Counted from the stretch's first letter, positions 17,977 to 26,901 are shown. The stretch is DNA of 64,000 nt from Thermococcaceae archaeon (GCA_030156945.1 JASGLT010000003.1:1-64000); one strand, 5' to 3'. Notes: generated by a model not told the origin, from the letters alone. Program-made: numbers and translations.

Positions 17977-18674
17977 TGGAGAACCTGCTGAAGACGAACC
18001 TCGTCATCGGAGTGAGGAGCTACGTCTACCCTATATACGTGCTGATAGGTTTGGCCTACGGCCTGATGCTAATGGCGTTTCCAGAGCAGTACCTCTCGAC
18101 GATGGTGCCCATATTCCTTCTCTTCGAGCCGGGCTTGGTGGGCTTCATGTTCGTTGGAACGGAGATATTCGCGGAGAAGAAGGACGGCGCGATAAGCGCT
18201 TTGTCGGTAACGCCGATAGAGTGGAGGAGCTACATTCTGGCAAAAACTGTCATAATGAGCGTTCTCTCGGTGGTAGGTGCCGTGCTCATAATGGCAGTTG
18301 GAACGCGCTCCCTTAACGGGCTTCCCTACGTCATCACAGGGGTCTTCCTGTGCTCGGTGGTTTACACGCTTCTCGGAATAGCCATATCCGCAAAGTACCG
18401 CGACCTTGATGAGTACTTCGTCCCGATAATGGCCGTCCTGGTGGTTTCCCTACTCCCCTTCGCCCACTACCACGGCTACCTGACGCACCCGCTCTGGAAA
18501 GTACTCTACGCCGTTCCCAGCTACCCGGCGCTCTACTTCTTCAAAGCGCCCTTCGTGGATGTCTCAAGCGACACCTTAGCGCTTTCGGGAGTGGCTCTGT
18601 TCCTCTGGTCGGCTGTGGCATACTACATCGCTAAAATCCGGTTCTACAGGTACGCTGTGGAGGGATTGAGATGA
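17973..18674 (+). CDS. ABC-2 exporter permease 1
   Basis: A 233-residue membrane protein with about six transmembrane segments (for example YPIYVLIGLAYGLMLMAF, VIMSVLSVVGAVLIMAV, YVITGVFLCSVVYTLLGI). The middle region GTEIFAEKKDGAISALSVTPI matches the usual ABC-2 permease coupling motif, in which a conserved E-K segment is followed by a short cytoplasmic helix. It overlaps the ATPase gene (ATGA) and the second permease by 4 bases, so the three proteins are made together, probably as an asymmetric pair of permeases with two ATPases. Confidence 0.87.
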   Translation: MMENLLKTNLVIGVRSYVYPIYVLIGLAYGLMLMAFPEQYLSTMVPIFLLFEPGLVGFMFVGTEIFAEKKDGAISALSVTPIEWRSYILAKTVIMSVLSVVGAVLIMAVGTRSLNGLPYVITGVFLCSVVYTLLGIAISAKYRDLDEYFVPIMAVLVVSLLPFAHYHGYLTHPLWKVLYAVPSYPALYFFKAPFVDVSSDTLALSGVALFLWSAVAYYIAKIRFYRYAVEGLR

Positions 18675-19375
18675 GCTTTGTTAGGAAGTTTGGAACTATC
18701 TACAGAACCGACCTAAAGCTCCTGCGGAGGGACCCGATGCTCCTGTACAGCGTTGCCATGACGCTCGTGCTCCTCCTCATCGTCCGCTACTTCAAGGACC
18801 GCGTGGGGGTTTACTACCCCCTCTTGGCCCTCCTGGTGCTGGTGTTCATTCCCATGATATTCGGCATGATACCTGGCTTCATGATGGCCGACGAGAAGGA
18901 GGAAAAGACGGTTCAGGCCCTTCAGGTGATCCCCCTATCGAGCGAGGCCTTCCTTGCCTACAGGCTGACGTGGGCTTCCATAGCAACGGCCATTTTGGTG
19001 GCCATCTCTCCAAAAATCCTTGACATCGAGATTCCGCGGAAAGGTCTGCTGGCCATAATAGCCTTCTTCCTCTTCGAGGCATGGACGTACGGCCTCATGA
19101 TAGCTTCGCTCTCCGAGTCAAGGATGCAGGCGTTAACGGTGAGCAAAGTCCTCGGCTGGCTGCTCTTCCTGCCCCCGGCGATAAAGCTCATCGTGGTGTG
19201 GCGGAACCTCTCAACAGACTGGAGCGAATTCACGGCTTTCCTACCCACCTACTGGGCTTACAAGCTCTTTGAGGGGATCCCAAAGGCCGATTACAGCTCT
19301 TTCCTTCCGGGGCTGGCAGTTCACGCGGTGTGGCTCCTCGTATTCGTCTGGCTGTTCAAGAGAAGGGTGCTTTGA
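18671..19375 (+). CDS. ABC-2 exporter permease 2
   Basis: A 234-residue membrane protein with about six hydrophobic segments. It has the ABC-2 coupling region MMADEKEEKTVQALQVIPLSSEAFL, which parallels that of permease 1 and shows that the two are related. It ends with WLLVFVWLFKRRVL. The stop is followed by a T-rich inverted repeat that separates it from the convergent peroxiredoxin gene. Confidence 0.87.
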   Translation: MSFVRKFGTIYRTDLKLLRRDPMLLYSVAMTLVLLLIVRYFKDRVGVYYPLLALLVLVFIPMIFGMIPGFMMADEKEEKTVQALQVIPLSSEAFLAYRLTWASIATAILVAISPKILDIEIPRKGLLAIIAFFLFEAWTYGLMIASLSESRMQALTVSKVLGWLLFLPPAIKLIVVWRNLSTDWSEFTAFLPTYWAYKLFEGIPKADYSSFLPGLAVHAVWLLVFVWLFKRRVL

Positions 19376-19383
19376 AAACGCCC

Positions 19384-19440
19384 TATTTCCTTTTAATTCT
19401 GACAACAACCATAAGAGAACAGAAAAGGAAGGGAAAAATC
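19384..19440. terminator. Bidirectional T-rich terminator between exporter and peroxiredoxin
   Basis: TTCCTTTT (19387-19394) and AAAAGGAA (19423-19430) form an inverted repeat about 30 bases apart. Each strand ends the repeat with a run of T after the convergent genes. This fits archaeal U-tract termination in both directions. Confidence 0.45.
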
Positions 19441-19442
19441 CT

Positions 19443-20093
19443 TCACTCGAGCTTCTTGTGGCAGAACCACCAGTCGTAGCACTCGATCTCGCCCCTGGCC
19501 CTGGCTTCCTCGCGCTCCTTGATCTGGTCGACGCTTCCCGCCGGCGGAACTATGGCGCGGTCGCCGATAAGCTCGTTGTTGGGCCACTTGTGCGGAAGGG
19601 CGACACCCTTCTCGGTGCTTGTCTTGAGGGCCTTGACAAGGCGGAGTATCTCGTCCCAGTCCCTGCCGACCTCGGCCGGGTAGTAGACGATGGCCCTTAT
19701 GACGCCCTTGTCGTCAACGACAAAGACCGCTCTCGCGGTTATGGTGGCGCCGCTGGGTATCATGCCGAGCCTGTCGGCGAGGTCACCGCGGTCATCCGCT
19801 ATGACCGGGAAGGTTATCTCCTCGCCGAGGTTCTCCCTTATCCACTCCATCCACTTGAGGTGGCTGAACACCTGGTCAACGCTGAGCCCTATGGGCTCGA
19901 CGCCGAGCTTCCTGAACTCCTCAACGCGCTTCTGAAGGGCGTAGAACTCGGTGGTGCACACCGGGGTGAAATCCGCGGGGTGGCTGAAGAGAAGGAACCA
20001 CTTGCCCCCCTTCGTGAAGTGCTCCGGCAGCTTTATCACGCCGTGGGTGGTCTTGACCTCAACTTCCGGGAACTTTTCTCCTATGACGACCAT
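19443..20093 (-). CDS. Peroxiredoxin, archaeal Prx6-like
   Basis: Reduces hydrogen peroxide and alkyl peroxides using cysteine thiols. The 216-residue protein has the peroxidatic Cys46 in [13 protein letters not shown], the catalytic Arg region [18 protein letters not shown], and the C-terminal arm with Cys205 and Cys211 ([11 protein letters not shown]). This is the layout of Aeropyrum and Pyrococcus thioredoxin peroxidases, which form decameric rings. The gene is monocistronic, convergent to the exporter, and has two TATA candidates upstream. Confidence 0.96.
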   Translation of the reverse strand: MVVIGEKFPEVEVKTTHGVIKLPEHFTKGGKWFLLFSHPADFTPVCTTEFYALQKRVEEFRKLGVEPIGLSVDQVFSHLKWMEWIRENLGEEITFPVIADDRGDLADRLGMIPSGATITARAVFVVDDKGVIRAIVYYPAEVGRDWDEILRLVKALKTSTEKGVALPHKWPNNELIGDRAIVPPAGSVDQIKEREEARARGEIECYDWWFCHKKLE

Positions 20094-20129
20094 CTTACAT
20101 CACCTTTTCATTTTTGTGTGTCGTCTTCA

Positions 20130-20160
20130 CTATAAACCAATGAGGTTCGAATATATAAGC
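20130..20160 (-). promoter_or_regulatory. Two TATA candidates of peroxiredoxin gene
   Basis: Reading the minus strand, GCTTATATAT (20151-20160) and GGTTTATAG (about 20130-20138) both fit archaeal TATA boxes. The nearer one would give a leader of about 15 bases, the farther one about 30 bases longer. The two may serve different conditions or only one may be used. Confidence 0.4.
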
Positions 20161-20394
20161 CTTTCGGTTTGACTTCTGGAGAAAAATTGACAGGAAGACG
20201 AATTGATTTCATGAAGCATGGAAAGTCGATCAAATTTTTGACCATCAAACTGAAAAGAAGATAATTTATAGCTGCAATGTTATCGAATTTCCAACAAAAG
20301 CAGCAAAATTCTCACGTTTTTCTTATACTTTGAAGCCCTTTAACCCCCATTCTGGGATTCTCCTGGGTCCGGTATGCGACCATGAACGGGGAGT
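20161..20394. other. Non-coding stretch upstream of peroxiredoxin
   Basis: Together with the promoter this makes about 300 bases without a gene. It is AT-rich and contains a weak inverted repeat around TCAAATTTTTGA (about 20228-20239) and a TTTATAG element (about 20267). I see no open frame, tRNA or sRNA box motifs. The downstream end holds the T-rich tail region after the convergent-side membrane gene at 20395. Confidence 0.4.
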
Positions 20395-20859
20395 TCATCC
20401 AAAAACTCCGAGGGCAGGGAGCATGGTTATTGAAATGCTCAGAATGCCTCCCAGCACCAGCGCCGGCACTGTCTGCCTCTTTTCAATCCCAAAGATGTAA
20501 GCGGCCAGCGCTCCCGTCCATACCCCAGTACCTGGCAGAGGAATGGCAACAAAAACCGTCAGTCCAATGAACCCCCACTTCTTTACATATGGATGAGCTT
20601 TCTTCCTCACGTGCTCAACGTAGTGAATGTAAAGGTGGGCGATTTTTTTCAGGGAAGTGCTCCCAAGCCACATCATTATCCTGTCCATCCACGGGAGTGA
20701 AAGCGGAAGGGTGAGGGAAAGGAGCAAAACACCCAGAGTAGCTGCAAAAAGGGTTTCCCAGAGAGAGTATCCTCTCCCTATGCCGTAGACTACTGCATAG
20801 CGCCCCTCAAAGGTCGGGATTAGCGAAAGGAGGAAAATCTCAAGTAGACTGTTCAACAT
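20395..20859 (-). CDS. Small multidrug export-family membrane protein (COG2426 type)
   Basis: A 154-residue membrane protein. Family features are LIPTFEGRYAVVYGIGRGYS near the N-terminus, the basic middle VEHVRKKAHPYVKKWGFIGLTVFVAIPLPGTGVWTG-type segment, and a C-terminal glycine-rich helix pair. The hallmark IPLPGTGVWTG is clear. The name is historical; transport activity is not proven. ATG at 20859 follows GGGGGTG. The start lies inside the end of the PAP2 gene (20-base overlap), so translation is coupled. Confidence 0.8.
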   Translation of the reverse strand: MLNSLLEIFLLSLIPTFEGRYAVVYGIGRGYSLWETLFAATLGVLLLSLTLPLSLPWMDRIMMWLGSTSLKKIAHLYIHYVEHVRKKAHPYVKKWGFIGLTVFVAIPLPGTGVWTGALAAYIFGIEKRQTVPALVLGGILSISITMLPALGVFG

Positions 20860-21499
20860 CCAGCACCCCCAGTTTGAGTTTTCCAACGACTAATCTGTAG
20901 TAGGCAAGCCACCGGCTTTCTGTTAGCTCAACCAGCATTCCCGCCCACGGGCCAAGGACAAGGCTGAAGATTACGTCACCGAACCAGTGGACATGGAGGA
21001 GGAGCCTTGAGGTGGCTATCGCAAGTGCCCATCCCCACCAGAGGGGCCAGAGCTTCTTCCAGCGCCTGCTCAGGAAGTAGGCAAACACCGCCGCCCTGGC
21101 CGTGTGGCCTGAGGGGAATGCGAAGTAGTCGACGTTCTTCAGCGATTCGAGCAGGCTCCAGTGGACCTGGGCTTCTCCCGGGCGAGGCTGGGCGAAGAGT
21201 ACTTTTAGAGCTCCAACTATTAGCATAGAAACCGCCAAGCCAACCGCCAGATTGATTGAAAACCTGCTCAGTTTTCTTATCTCTAAAATGTCATGCACAA
21301 AGAAAACGAAGAGGTAAATCGCTACAGCGGTCGAGCTCGCAGTTTCTGTAAGTATCCCCACAAAAAAGTCGCCGCTTGGGAAAAACATTTCTATCTGCCT
21401 GTTGATTCCATCAAAAGCTCCCAATATCTGGAGGAGTAGAAGGATCATGAGGAGTACCGTGATCTCCAAAAACCTTTTCTTAAGTTTCCCGTCCACCAT
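20840..21499 (-). CDS. PAP2-type membrane phosphatase
   Basis: A 219-residue integral membrane phosphatase. The three PAP2 motifs are present: KVLFAQPRP (about 104-112), PSGHTAR (about 134-140) and SRLLLHVHWFGDV (about 168-180), with the catalytic histidines. There are about six membrane segments. Such enzymes dephosphorylate lipid phosphates such as polyprenyl diphosphates, so a role in archaeal glycolipid-carrier recycling is possible. It is the first gene of a two-gene unit with the downstream export-family protein. Confidence 0.88.
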   Translation of the reverse strand: MVDGKLKKRFLEITVLLMILLLLQILGAFDGINRQIEMFFPSGDFFVGILTETASSTAVAIYLFVFFVHDILEIRKLSRFSINLAVGLAVSMLIVGALKVLFAQPRPGEAQVHWSLLESLKNVDYFAFPSGHTARAAVFAYFLSRRWKKLWPLWWGWALAIATSRLLLHVHWFGDVIFSLVLGPWAGMLVELTESRWLAYYRLVVGKLKLGVLDVEQST

Positions 21500-21552
21500 T
21501 GCACTCTAAGAAAGGGAAGGCAGTAAAAAAGCTTTTCCCAAGGTGCACTTGA

Positions 21553-22137
21553 CTAAATAATACCCATAGCATAGAGCTGGTGATAAGCCTTGAGGAGCGC
21601 CCCCTGGACTCTCTTGGGTCCAAACGTCCTCACTGCTCTTCCGAGCCCCTCGTTGTAAATCCTGCGCATTATGAATTCCGTTTCGCGGTTGAGGTTCAGT
21701 TTTTCCTGGTTTTCAAGGGATAACCTCGCTATCTCCTCCGGCTCACGATAATTGAGACCCTTGAGCCACTTGAGCGGAATTCCGTCGTCGAAGCGCTTAA
21801 CCACCTCGAAGCCTATTATGGTAACCTCGTCGTCACCGTAAAGCTCGCCGTATATTTTTGAAAGCTCCCGGAGGAGCTCTTTAACGTCCGAAAAGCCGTC
21901 CAGTTTGGCGTTTTCGTTCGTGAGCTCGCGTACCTTTTTCTTTTCAACCCTGGTTATTTTTACCTTCGCAACCGCAGTGTCGCTCGGGGTTACCACGAGA
22001 TAGACCTCGCTTCCGGGTTTAGCTTCGTAGTTCCCGTAGCGTATGGTTGTGACCTTGTCTCCCCTCAGGATTCTCGATTTGTATGCCGAGTCAATCAGCA
22101 TGAACTTCCGTATCTGGACGCTCTTCGGCCTCTTCAC
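21553..22137 (-). CDS. ASCH-domain protein with C-terminal helical domain
   Basis: A 194-residue protein. Residues 1-110 form an ASCH domain: [24 protein letters not shown] (lysine and arginine of the binding cleft), [24 protein letters not shown]. The remainder is helical. ASCH domains bind RNA, and the bacterial member YqfB hydrolyses N4-acetylcytidine; which activity holds here is unknown. The gene overlaps the HAD gene by 47 bases. GTG at 22137 is the start, with GAGGGGG upstream. Confidence 0.8.
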   Translation of the reverse strand: MKRPKSVQIRKFMLIDSAYKSRILRGDKVTTIRYGNYEAKPGSEVYLVVTPSDTAVAKVKITRVEKKKVRELTNENAKLDGFSDVKELLRELSKIYGELYGDDEVTIIGFEVVKRFDDGIPLKWLKGLNYREPEEIARLSLENQEKLNLNRETEFIMRRIYNEGLGRAVRTFGPKRVQGALLKAYHQLYAMGII

Positions 22138-22822
22138 GATTTAACCCCCTCACTATCTCAACGACATCTTCAAGTACCCTGACCTGGAAGTCCGCGTAAT
22201 CAATGTATTCAAGCTCCCTGTTGGCGTATTTTCCGTATCTGAACCATATCGTATGCATCCCAACTCTCTTTGCCCCGTAGATGTCCGAGTAAAGCCTATC
22301 GCCGACCATAACTGACTCTTCCGGCCGAGCTCCCATCCGCCTCAGCGCTTTCTCAAATATCTTTGGGTGGGGCTTTCTAACTCCCAGGTAGTCGGAGATA
22401 AAAACGTCGTCAAAGAACTCATCGAGTTCTAGCCTTAAGATTTTCTCCCACTGCTTTAACGGGTCCCCGTCGGTTATGATGGCGAGTTTGTAGCCCTCCT
22501 TCTTAAGATCCAGCAGAACCTTTCTCGCACCTTTTACGCTCTTAAGGTAAGCGAACTTGGTGTTGTGGTATGCTATCACACCTGCGGTAACTATTTTGGG
22601 ATCGTAGGGAACGTCGAGCCGGCGCAGTAAGTAGTCAAAATGTTTTCCAAAATTGCTTCCGTATTCCTTTATCAGTTCCATGAGCTCTTTATAGGCAGTT
22701 TCAAAGTCCACGGGGAGACCGTGGCGTATCATGTTCTCCACAGCGTTCCTCCTCGCCATGTCAGCAAGCTTCGTAGTCTCAACAAGAGTATCGTCGAGGT
22801 CAAAAAACACCGCCTTTATCAT
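22091..22822 (-). CDS. HAD-superfamily phosphatase (subfamily IA)
   Basis: A 243-residue Mg-dependent phosphatase. It has motif [12 protein letters not shown], motif II AIITDGD, motif III lysine in [14 protein letters not shown], and motif [18 protein letters not shown]. It resembles the structurally studied Pyrococcus HAD protein PH1421. Substrate is unknown. It is 22 bases downstream of the Sir2 gene and overlaps the ASCH gene, so the three form one operon. Confidence 0.92.
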   Translation of the reverse strand: MIKAVFFDLDDTLVETTKLADMARRNAVENMIRHGLPVDFETAYKELMELIKEYGSNFGKHFDYLLRRLDVPYDPKIVTAGVIAYHNTKFAYLKSVKGARKVLLDLKKEGYKLAIITDGDPLKQWEKILRLELDEFFDDVFISDYLGVRKPHPKIFEKALRRMGARPEESVMVGDRLYSDIYGAKRVGMHTIWFRYGKYANRELEYIDYADFQVRVLEDVVEIVRGLNREEAEERPDTEVHAD

Positions 22823-22844
22823 GCTCGCCCCCAGAGGTTTTTGA

Positions 22845-23642
22845 TTACAAAGTTTTTAATCTTTCCCGCTGGCGGGAACCATTTTCAATAAAATCCCTGA
22901 CTTTCCGGAGGAGCTCTTCCATGACGTCTTCGGCAGGAGCCCGGATAAAGACGTCTGCAATCGGAGTTATTGCGCTGACTTTGGGGTTTATTTCAATCAC
23001 TCGCCCCCCTCCTTCCTTCACTATGTATGGTATGTACGCTGCTGGATACACAACGCCGCTCGTCCCCACAACCAGTACGAGATCGGCCTTTCTCGCAAGG
23101 GAGAATGCCCTCTCCAGAACATCGCTCGGAAGAGATTCCCCAAACCAAACAACGTCTGGTCTTAGGAGGGCCCCGCAGCGGGGACACCTCGGGAGGTCCT
23201 TGGAAGATACGAACTCCTCCAAACGTTCGCTCTCCTTCAGGTTTTCTTTGTAATCGCAGGACGTACACCTAACCCTGAAGATGTTACCATGGAGCTCCAG
23301 AAGGTTTTTAGTGCCGCTCTCCCGGTGAAGGTCGTCCACGTTCTGCGTTATGACGGCTTTTATTACTCCAAGCCTCTCAAGCTCGGCAAGGGCATAATGG
23401 GCCGCGTTAGGCCTGGCCTCGAGTATTTTCTTCATCCTCCACCGGTAAAACTCCCACACAAGAGCCGGATTTTTCTGGAAAGCGCTCGGAGTGGCGAGCT
23501 CTTCCGGCCTGTACCGCCTCCAAAGCCCTTCCGAATCCCTAAAAGTGGGGATTCCGCTACCCGCACTTATGCCTGCCCCTGTAAAGGCTATGGCGAATTT
23601 CGATTTTGCCAGGAGGTTAGCCGCCTCCCCCATCATGCTCAC
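22845..23642 (-). CDS. Sir2-type NAD-dependent protein deacylase
   Basis: Removes acyl groups from lysines with NAD. The 265-residue protein has [30 protein letters not shown] with the catalytic His at LELHGN, a zinc site of CTSC and CPRC, and [21 protein letters not shown]. In Sulfolobus the homologue acts on Alba; the target here is inferred only. The GTG at 23642 lies 10 bases after GAGGTGA; ATG at 23636 is the alternative. First gene of the Sir2-HAD-ASCH operon. Confidence 0.93.
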   Translation of the reverse strand: MSMMGEAANLLAKSKFAIAFTGAGISAGSGIPTFRDSEGLWRRYRPEELATPSAFQKNPALVWEFYRWRMKKILEARPNAAHYALAELERLGVIKAVITQNVDDLHRESGTKNLLELHGNIFRVRCTSCDYKENLKESERLEEFVSSKDLPRCPRCGALLRPDVVWFGESLPSDVLERAFSLARKADLVLVVGTSGVVYPAAYIPYIVKEGGGRVIEINPKVSAITPIADVFIRAPAEDVMEELLRKVRDFIENGSRQRERLKTL

Positions 23643-23786
23643 GGTTTAGGCGTCACCTCTTAAAAACCATGCTCCTGGGAAGGACTAAGAGACCAAGGAG
23701 AGGCTTTGTTATTGTCAAATCCGGATAGCGAGCTCATCAAAAAGTTTCAGTTTTCCCAGAGGCTTTTTGTGAGGTGTTAGTGATAA

Positions 23787-23797
23787 GGTTTATATCC
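23787..23797 (+). promoter_or_regulatory. TATA box of glyA
   Basis: GGTTTATATCC lies about 38 bases before the ATG at 23830. It predicts a short leader that contains the GAGGTG ribosome site at 23818-23823. Confidence 0.5.
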
Positions 23798-23829
23798 CGG
23801 TACACAGAAGTACATCCGAGGTGTTTCCG

Positions 23830-25119
23830 ATGCCGGAAGGCTACCGCGAATACAGGGAAAAGGTTCTTGGTTTTATTGAGGAGCACGAAAAGTGGAGGAG
23901 CCATACGATAAACCTCATAGCGAGCGAAAACGTGACTTCTCCAACAGTAACAAGGGCCGTTGCAAGCGGATTCATGCACAAATACGCCGAGGGCTGGCCG
24001 AGGCAGAGGTACTACCAGGGGTGCAAGTACGTTGATGAGGTTGAGCTCATAGGCGTTGAGCTCTTCACAAAGCTTTTTGACAGCGAGTTTGCCGACTTGA
24101 GGCCGATTTCAGGAACCAACGCCAACCAGGCCGTCTTCTTTGGACTCACCCAGCCGGGCGACAAGGCGATAGTCCTCCACACCAGCCACGGAGGCCACAT
24201 AAGCCACATGCCCTTCGGTGCCGCTGGAATGAGGGGCCTTGAAGTCCACACCTGGCCCTTCGACAACGAAGCTTTTAACATCGACGTTGACAAGGCCGAG
24301 AAGCTCATCAGGGAGCTCGAACCGAGGATAGTCGTCTTCGGCGGCTCGCTCTTCCCGTTCCCGCACCCGGTTAAGGAGCTCGCCCCCGTTGCCAAGGAAG
24401 TTGGCGCCTACGTTATGTACGACGCTGCCCACGTCCTCGGACTCATAGCCGGAAAGCAGTTCCAGGACCCCCTCAGAGAGGGTGCTGACATAATGACAGC
24501 CTCCACCCACAAGACCTTCCCCGGACCGCAGGGCGGTGTCATAATTTACAAGCGCTTCGGGGAGACCGAGGAGATAGCCAAGCTCCAGTGGGCCATCTTC
24601 CCAGGAGTGCTCAGCAACCACCACCTCCACCACATGGCTGGAAAGACCCTCACGGCGGCCGAGATGCTCGAGTACGGTGAGAAGTATGCAAAGCAGATCG
24701 TCAAGAACGCGAAGGCTCTGGCTGAAGCTCTCGCAGAGGAGGGCTTCAATGTCATAGGCGAGGACAAGGGCTACACCGAGAGCCACCAGGTCATCGTTGA
24801 TGTCTCGGACCTCCACCCGGCCGCTGGAGGATGGGCGGCCCCACTCCTCGAAGAGGCAGGCATAATCCTCAACAAGAACCTCCTGCCCTGGGACCCGCTT
24901 GAGAAGGTCAACGAGCCAAGCGGCCTCAGGATAGGGGTTCAGGAGATGACAAGGGTTGGAATGATGGAGGACGACATGAAGGAAATCGCCCACTTCATGA
25001 AGCGCGTTCTCATCGACAAAGAGGATCCGAAGAAGGTCGAGAGGGACGTCTTCTACTTCAGGCTGAACTTCCAGAAGGTCTACTACTCCTTTGACTACGG
25101 GCTCCCGATGAGGGAGTGA
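23830..25119 (+). CDS. glyA: Serine hydroxymethyltransferase
   Basis: PLP enzyme that converts serine and a tetrahydropterin to glycine and a methylene carrier, supplying one-carbon units (used for example by PanB). The 429-residue protein shows INLIASENVTSPTV, RYYQGCKYVDEVE, HTSHGGHISHMPFGA, YDAAHVLGLI and the PLP lysine K228 in TASTHKTFPGPQGG. ATG at 23830 is chosen because GAGGTG stands six bases upstream, over the GTG at 23821. It is monocistronic and followed by a T-run. Confidence 0.97.
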   Translation: MPEGYREYREKVLGFIEEHEKWRSHTINLIASENVTSPTVTRAVASGFMHKYAEGWPRQRYYQGCKYVDEVELIGVELFTKLFDSEFADLRPISGTNANQAVFFGLTQPGDKAIVLHTSHGGHISHMPFGAAGMRGLEVHTWPFDNEAFNIDVDKAEKLIRELEPRIVVFGGSLFPFPHPVKELAPVAKEVGAYVMYDAAHVLGLIAGKQFQDPLREGADIMTASTHKTFPGPQGGVIIYKRFGETEEIAKLQWAIFPGVLSNHHLHHMAGKTLTAAEMLEYGEKYAKQIVKNAKALAEALAEEGFNVIGEDKGYTESHQVIVDVSDLHPAAGGWAAPLLEEAGIILNKNLLPWDPLEKVNEPSGLRIGVQEMTRVGMMEDDMKEIAHFMKRVLIDKEDPKKVERDVFYFRLNFQKVYYSFDYGLPMRE

Positions 25120-25143
25120 TTCCTTTTCCTTCCCCTCTTTTTT
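25120..25143 (+). terminator. Pyrimidine-rich terminator after glyA
   Basis: TCCTTTTCCTTCCCC is followed by a run of T at 25138-25143 directly after the glyA stop. This fits archaeal intrinsic termination at oligo-U. Confidence 0.45.
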
Positions 25144-25266
25144 CAGCTTCAATCTCTTAGATTGAGACACTCATGGTTACGTGTTTGCCAAGATTCCAGA
25201 AAAGACATCATAAACCCGAACGAAGTCCTCGGTCCAATGGCGCTCGTTAAGAACGGTTCGGACTTT

Positions 25267-25432
25267 CTTCGTCTCGATAAGCCAGTACACTCGCCGAAAG
25301 GTGCTCCGACGCTGACGATAACCAGTCCAAGGGGAACTCAGACTGAAGCCCGGAAAGTACAAGGTTGAAAAGACAATATGTGACGACGGTTTCTGCTTCC
25401 TTTACTGGGCGGAGTTCAAAGTTGAAGGTTGA
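25267..25432 (+). pseudogene. Remnant of Ig-like membrane-anchored protein gene (copy 1)
   Basis: Two pieces of the same protein family as the next three genes survive here in different frames. The first (from about 25267) reads LRLDKPVHSPKGAPTLTITS and aligns with RLDKTAYKVGENLTLTITN of copy 3. The second (25343-25432) reads LKPGKYKVEKTIC, then FLYWAEFKVEG and a stop, and aligns with the C-termini of copies 2 and 3. The middle, about 50 residues, is missing and the frame changes between the pieces. No start or signal region is visible. I infer a decayed tandem copy. The 120 bases before it hold nothing I recognise. Confidence 0.7.
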
Positions 25433-25510
25433 CCAGGTTACACTTCAAAACTTCTTGAAGTGAACGAAAGTGTTATCTCCCGTTGGACGGAACATACTAT
25501 GGTGATCCAC

Positions 25511-25966
25511 ATGAAACGCGTATTAATCGGGGTTTTACTGCTGGTGCTGATGAGCGGAGCCGCCATGGTTGTTTATTTCAGAGGCGGAGACGATGTTGTG
25601 AAAGCCTCGGGGGATGAGTACTCCGAGAGGATAAAGCTGGAGCTAAACGGGGTTACCTATTCCCCCAGAGACACGATAACCCTGAGGATAGTCAACAACT
25701 ACAACGAGAGCATTACTACCGGCTACCACTTCCAGCTCTACAGGATGGAGAACGGTGATTGGAAGGAGGTACCATTAAACCTCATGTTCATTGAAGTTGC
25801 CGTTACCATAGAACCAGGGGAGCGCTGGGAGCAGCAAGTGAACCTGTCTTCCCTCAACCTCGAGCCAGGGAACTACCGGATAGTGAAGAAGGTGCTCATA
25901 AACTCACCCGAAGCGGAAACGCCTCTAAGCACCGAGGTATGGGCAGAGTTTGAGGTTACCGGATGA
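25511..25966 (+). CDS. Membrane-anchored Ig-like protein (copy 2, intact)
   Basis: A 151-residue protein with an N-terminal signal anchor (KRVLIGVLLLVLMSGAAMVVYF) and an extracellular beta-rich domain: YSPRDTITLRIVNNYNES, YHFQLYRMENGDWKEV, VTIEPGERWEQQVNL, LEPGNYRIVKKV and a final AEFEVTG. This pattern is that of a bacterial Ig-like fold found in many uncharacterised secreted proteins. A perfect GGTGATC ribosome site precedes the ATG at 25511. It is the intact second of four tandem copies. Function is unknown; display at the cell surface is inferred. Confidence 0.75.
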   Translation: MKRVLIGVLLLVLMSGAAMVVYFRGGDDVVKASGDEYSERIKLELNGVTYSPRDTITLRIVNNYNESITTGYHFQLYRMENGDWKEVPLNLMFIEVAVTIEPGERWEQQVNLSSLNLEPGNYRIVKKVLINSPEAETPLSTEVWAEFEVTG

Positions 25967-25980
25967 GTTCGGTGGCTTCA

Positions 25981-26467
25981 ATGAAGTGGCTACCAAGGCA
26001 TTAATTGTGGCTTTCCTCATCCTTTTTGGCATAACATACTCGGAACTGGACAAAAACTTGAAGATGCCAGAAAACAGCACACCTCCTGCACTTGCAAAGG
26101 CCGTTATGAGGCTTGATAAGACGGCGTACAAAGTCGGGGAGAACCTGACCTCACAATCACAAACAATGGAAACGAGGCGGTAATAGTCGGCGCACCCTAC
26201 AGGCTCTACCGACTGGAAAACGTAGGCTGGAAAGAAATCAACACCGGCCTCACCTTCACGATGATAGGATAGAAAATACCCCCTGGCGGTAACTGGACTC
26301 AGAGAGTTCCGCTTTTCATACACGACCCGGGGGACCCTCCAGGAGATCTCAGACCGCTGCCTCCAGGTAAATACAGGATAACGAAGACTCTCTCAATCTA
26401 CAACGGTAAATACAGAGGCAAAAACCAAGAAATAACCCTGTCGGCCGAATTTGAGATCACCGGGTGA
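25981..26467 (+). pseudogene. Broken tandem copy of Ig-like protein gene (copy 3)
   Basis: The signal anchor (ALIVAFLILFGITYSELDKNL) and RLDKTAYKVGENLT are readable to about 26150. A one-base change there shifts the frame. The reading then continues as TITNNGNEAVIVGAPYRLYRLENVGWKEIN and so on, and a TAG at 26270-26272 interrupts it. After the stop come IPPGGNWTQRV, PPGKYRITKTLSI and AEFEITG, ending at 26467. The start itself may be shifted too, because the ATG at 25981 reads MKWLPR then stop, while GTG at 25986 opens the long frame. The sum is at least two lesions, so the gene is a pseudogene unless sequence errors explain all of them. Confidence 0.75.
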
Positions 26468-26472
26468 TTCCT

Positions 26473-26901
26473 GTGGGCTGGAAGAGAGGAGCTGCCCTCA
26501 CCATCCTGATTCTCATGTTGTGGGGCCTTACAGGGCCTCACTTCCACGTAAAACTTGACAAGAACCTATATCACCAAGGAGAAGAGCCCGTTTTAAAGAT
26601 AATAAACACCGGATTGACGCCTATCTCCTTTGGAGAGGTTTACCTGCTCTATCGCTATGAAAACGGCACGTGGGTCACGGTTAGAACCGGACTGGTATTC
26701 ATCGACATTCTCCACTGGCTCATGCCCTTTCAGTCGTGGGAGCAGAAGATCACGTTGAAACGTCTGCAAGAAGATGGGTCTGTCGAAGGACTCCCTTCAC
26801 TCCTTGACCTGCCCCCCGGAAGGTACCGTCTCGTCAAGGAGGTCTGCGGCTGGCCCAGAGGCTGCGTAAATGCGACCCTTGAGTTCGATGTTGTGTCCTA
26901 A
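26473..26901 (+). CDS. Membrane-anchored Ig-like protein (copy 4, intact)
   Basis: A 142-residue protein with signal anchor (AALTILILMLWGLTG) and the same fold landmarks: VKLDKNLYHQGEEPVLKIINTG, YLLYRYENGTWVTVRTGLVF, PFQSWEQKITL, LPPGRYRLVKEVCGW, TLEFDVVS. GTG at 26473 follows GGTGATT that overlaps the end of copy 3. Two cysteines in the C-terminal part (VCGWPRGC) match the CDDGFC pair of remnant copy 1 and may form a disulfide; copies 2 and 3 lack them. Function unknown. Confidence 0.75.
   Translation: MGWKRGAALTILILMLWGLTGPHFHVKLDKNLYHQGEEPVLKIINTGLTPISFGEVYLLYRYENGTWVTVRTGLVFIDILHWLMPFQSWEQKITLKRLQEDGSVEGLPSLLDLPPGRYRLVKEVCGWPRGCVNATLEFDVVS

Noticed and set aside
24109-25170. A 353-codon open frame opposite glyA
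   Set aside because: Shadow of a highly biased gene; the sense frame carries all serine hydroxymethyltransferase motifs.
25177-25362. A minus-strand open frame with VYWLIETKKVRTVL that could look like a transposase relic
   Set aside because: No transposase catalytic motif or inverted end was found, and the plus strand in the same place aligns with the neighbouring Ig-like proteins.
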